From the NCBI GenBank assembly GCA_035582835.1, contig JAYKAV010000778.1, positions 2,891,860 through 2,955,859 on the forward strand: a stretch of 64,000 nt of DNA, read 5' to 3'. Position 1 is the first letter of the stretch, and the number at the start of each line of letters is the position of its first letter. The stretch is from Phoebastria nigripes (lineage: Eukaryota > Chordata > Aves > Procellariiformes > Diomedeidae). The notes below the pieces were generated by a model that did no database searches, was not told where the DNA came from, and was given only the letters and a program-made list of their open reading frames with translations. A program made the translations under genes and the position numbers. Below are positions 60,721 through 64,000 of the stretch, one piece after another.

Positions 60721-63700
60721 ATTTATGTTAATTATAGCCACTGTGAAATGGCTTCCTACCAGGCTTTTACAGTGTCTTCAAAAAATTAATGGTGCTTCTG
60801 TGTTTATTCTGAAAGTTATTAAATAATAATAATTCTAAATTATCAGTGCAATTATTAAAAAGAAGTAATTATTAAAAGGAAGTAATTTTATTGAGATTTG
60901 ATAAGAAAATCAGCTTTATTAAGGCTCTGTGAATAATTGCCCCAAGTGATTTATCTCACTTCAATAGTACAGCAGCACACATATCTGCAATGCGTATTCT
61001 CATTATTAAAGACTCTTGGTACAAATATTTAAATATCTAATAATTGGAGACTTGACATTTATTAGAATGTAGGTTTGGGGACGGCTTAATAACGCTTTTA
61101 ATATAACTTGACAGCATAAAAAAAAAAATGCATTAATTCCACTATTGGAATGCCTTAAAGGAAAGTTACAAGGAGGTGAAACTTGGATTTGTACTTTTCT
61201 TCCACCCTGTTCTGAGTCTGAACTGAACTGTGCTGTGGTTAGCATTTGCTCAAGTATTTGGAACAAAAAAGGGATATTGAATCTTAATGTATTTTTTTCC
61301 CTCACCAATGCAGGGAAAACACATATAACTTGATTTAGATAGTAATGATTTTTGTAAGTATTCATGATCTGTGTTTAGAAATAGTGTTAAATGTGCCTAA
61401 CAGGTGGATAGGTAAACAAAGAGACTCTTTGATCAGGAAAAACTCATAGCAGAATCATAGAAGCTAAAGTTTAGGATAAGTTCCTTCTGCTTGTTCTTCT
61501 GATTTTCTGCTCCCAGGTAGAGAGGATAGTGGGCTGATACAGAGTCCCTAAAGAATCTAAGGATTGATTTTCATGATATTTGCACAGCCTGTATAAAGCA
61601 GGAGTAGTAAGGCCAAGAGTTAAATTCAGGAGCACAAACTGTCTTTACTGCAGTCACCACCTGGTGATTGACCTACAAATTTGATGGTTTTGGCAAAACA
61701 CCAATTAATTTTCTTTGGGAGAAGGATCAATTGGTAATTTTATTAAACAAGTTTACTGAGATAATTTATGTTTTAAAATACTGCTTTGGGACTGTAATTT
61801 ATTATGAATTTTGTACAGGCTCCAGAACTGGAAGCTTTTAGGTCCTCTCTAAATATCAGTATTTAATCATTTTTGAGTGAGATGGTTCAAGGCTTCCCAG
61901 TGGTGAAGGCAAGGCATCTGTTTTGCAGGATCACATAAACAAGTTAAGCAAAAGCTTGAGCAGAATCAGTGAGAGTTTAGGGGTCTTGAATGAGGCTCTG
62001 GGAAGGGTGAGTGGTATTTGAGGCAGAGAGTCTAGGAGGGTTTTGAGATGTGAACACCTGAGCTGTAAGCCTTTGCACATTGAGAAGGCTGTGGAGTTTT
62101 GTATGGAGGTAGAAGTCAGGAGTGATCAATGGAGTTTTGGGTAAGTTCTTGTCCACCTCTGAGACACAGGAGTGCTGTTCTGAGTTTGTCACAAACCTGG
62201 GAGCCACAGATCTTCCCATAATTGTTCAATGGCATCTACTTATTTTCCAAGATGCCAGCAAGAGTTTGAGAGGGAGGGCTTGTACCTACATCTGCACTTT
62301 CTCCCTAAGTAGGAATGGGAGAATGGAGAAGGCCTAAAAGAAGAAACCTTTCTATTCTTGTTGCCCCTAGCATTGTTGGGTCAGTATTGCAAAGCGTATG
62401 TCTTTTCTTCCCTGGCAGCACTTCTTATCCATGTCCTCTCCTTCGATGACAGTATCAGGAGATGCACAGGGCAGGATAAGGAAGAGATGACATCCATGTC
62501 TCACTGCTGCTGTAGACTGCTGCCTGTGTTACTTATGCATTGAACCAACCCTGATTATTAATTCTTAAAGAGACTTTTGCTTGGTTACCTGAGGTACTTT
62601 AGCAGTTACTTTCTTTTCGGTTGTCACGTATCTTTGCAGTTTAATGACTAATGGCTGCTCATATAGGCTAGTCCCAAACTGGACCAGATAAAACCACATC
62701 AGGGTATTCATGCTATTTTTTCCCATTTAACGTTAAAGATGGAGTTCTCTTAGCCTGCTGCTCTTTAGAAGAGTGCATATTGATAAATGGCACTCTTATA
62801 ATGCTTTCTGACAATAACAGTGCTTTTTGCCAATTTCTGCTGCCAATAATAATGACTGTCTGTTACAGCAAACAACTAATGAATGTCTCCAAATGACCTT
62901 TTAGCAACTACTGGCAACATTAGCTACTCTGCAGCATTTTCACCTTCCCATGGAATTGCTGGTGTTTAATTTTGAGTGTGTAAAGGTAACTGACAACTGT
63001 TTATATGGTAGTTTGACATTGCTACTGCAACAGCTGGTCTAGTTCCGCAACTTATGACGAACACTTGGGGTTATATTGACAGATGACTTCTAGAGACAGG
63101 AGAAGTGCTTGCCTGTGTGCAAATTTCTCGCATAAAAGGCAACTAAAAAGCACAAAAGAGTTGTTCTTCATGGCTTCATGTTAGTACAGATGCTCCTGCA
63201 AGGCCTGGTGGCAGCGTTAGTTTCTAAGGGAGACAAAGAACATAGGCGAGCAGTTATGGCTGCTCTGAGCTTCATACAAGGTTTAATCAGTCTGCATCTC
63301 ATTCTTGAATTTATCATTTCTTTTAAAATACTTTAGGACTCTATCCAACGTATGTTAAGATGAAAAAGGGCAAGTCACAGTCAGTGCTGTTTCTCTACAT
63401 GCATAGCAGAGAAAAAGAAATTTCTTGCCGTGTGCTAAATTCCAAACTGACCAATCAATGTCGACTGTGTGTGGGCATTAGGGAATGAGCTTTAGAGGCT
63501 ACTGGATCACATGAAGATAATATTGTTCAAGATCCCTTGAAACAACCGCAAGTATACACCTTCCTAGAAAATACGACAAATAAGCTGAAGGGACTGAAGC
63601 TGGAATTGGGGAGTTAAAATTCCAGCTGAATGAAAGACTTCCTGCAGAGCCAGTTGATCCTTTGTATAACACAACTCTTTGTAACATAAATACTGCTTCT

Positions 63701-64000
63701 TTATCACATTAATTTTCTGCCCTGTGTACAGTGTGACCCCACTTTATTCCCAAGCACCTATGTGTAGCTTCCAACTCAAAATGAAAATGTGGTACAAACA
63801 TTTGAAGGTAAACAATAAGCTCCCTCAGATTTGAAGGAAAACAAACATCTCATTCTATTGTTTAGAGATCCTGCTCTCTTGAGGCTGATGTCAGAAGCTC
63901 ACTCGTCTTACTACCCTACATGTGTAATTAAAACTTAATATATGTGAAAAAGTGTGGTCAGATAATTAAAACTTAATAAACAAAACAAATGCTAACAATG
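60721..64000. other. Non-coding stretch, no supported gene
   Basis: AT-rich sequence with no recognised element. A GAATCATAGAA-like word at about 61452 may be a trace of CR1. Open frames of 60-120 codons on both strands show no family resemblance. Confidence 0.6.

Noticed and set aside
61445..61480. GAATCATAGAA-like word as an antisense CR1 tail
   Set aside because: Following bases do not match the CR1 3' end well enough.
1..64000. tRNA genes, CRISPR arrays, operons, promoters or terminators of bacterial type
   Set aside because: None were seen, and the sequence is vertebrate nuclear DNA.

Overview
The window looks like avian nuclear DNA, probably from a non-galliform bird. It is AT-rich, intron-like or intergenic sequence. 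It carries several CR1 LINE copies with the bird-type 3' end (…TCTTTTCCAACCTTAATGATTCTATGA). It also has long homopolymers, A/C-only or G/T-only low-complexity tracts, two large N gaps and many single Ns, mostly in draft-assembly style. Nothing bacterial is present: no operons, no tRNA or rRNA genes and no CRISPR array. Most open frames here are chance.

Layout. 1-20 kb is mostly non-coding. A weak chain of three phase-compatible candidate exons lies on the + strand (7628-7678, 13178-13245, 15148-15307), with a possible earlier exon at 4000-4131. I do not recognise the protein. CR1 pieces lie at 6807-6905, about 9526-9575 and possibly 17826-17880. About 20.3-21.2 kb is a GC-richer avian LTR-type repeat, probably minus strand, with an internal tandem motif and a perfect 13-bp hairpin. 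21-28.5 kb is featureless. A 5'-truncated CR1 (28594-29371) is interrupted by a 395-N gap and flanked by microsatellites that are reverse complements of each other. 29.4-57.1 kb is again mostly non-coding, with an antisense CR1 3' end at 36082-36240 and several G/T or A/C tracts.

The most interesting part is 57123-60030, a decayed R2 non-LTR retrotransposon, the family that normally inserts into 28S rRNA genes. Order along the element: a 27-nt perfect match to the 28S sequence just upstream of the R2 insertion point; a segment that can be folded in the HDV-like double-pseudoknot order; a zinc-finger N-terminal region; a Myb-like region; a reverse transcriptase whose catalytic FADD box reads FAGD; and the start of the RT thumb. 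The expected C-terminal endonuclease is not seen. Instead an internally deleted CR1 fragment (about 60060-60553) follows, and then about 165 bases of unassigned sequence.

The 28S match begins sharply 28 nt upstream of the canonical R2 insertion point, with unrelated sequence before it. This suggests a copy made from a ribozyme-processed R2 transcript that carried a short 28S leader and landed outside the rDNA. That is inference. The 28S match, the R2-type domains and the breaks are directly visible. The remaining sequence to 64 kb shows no gene.
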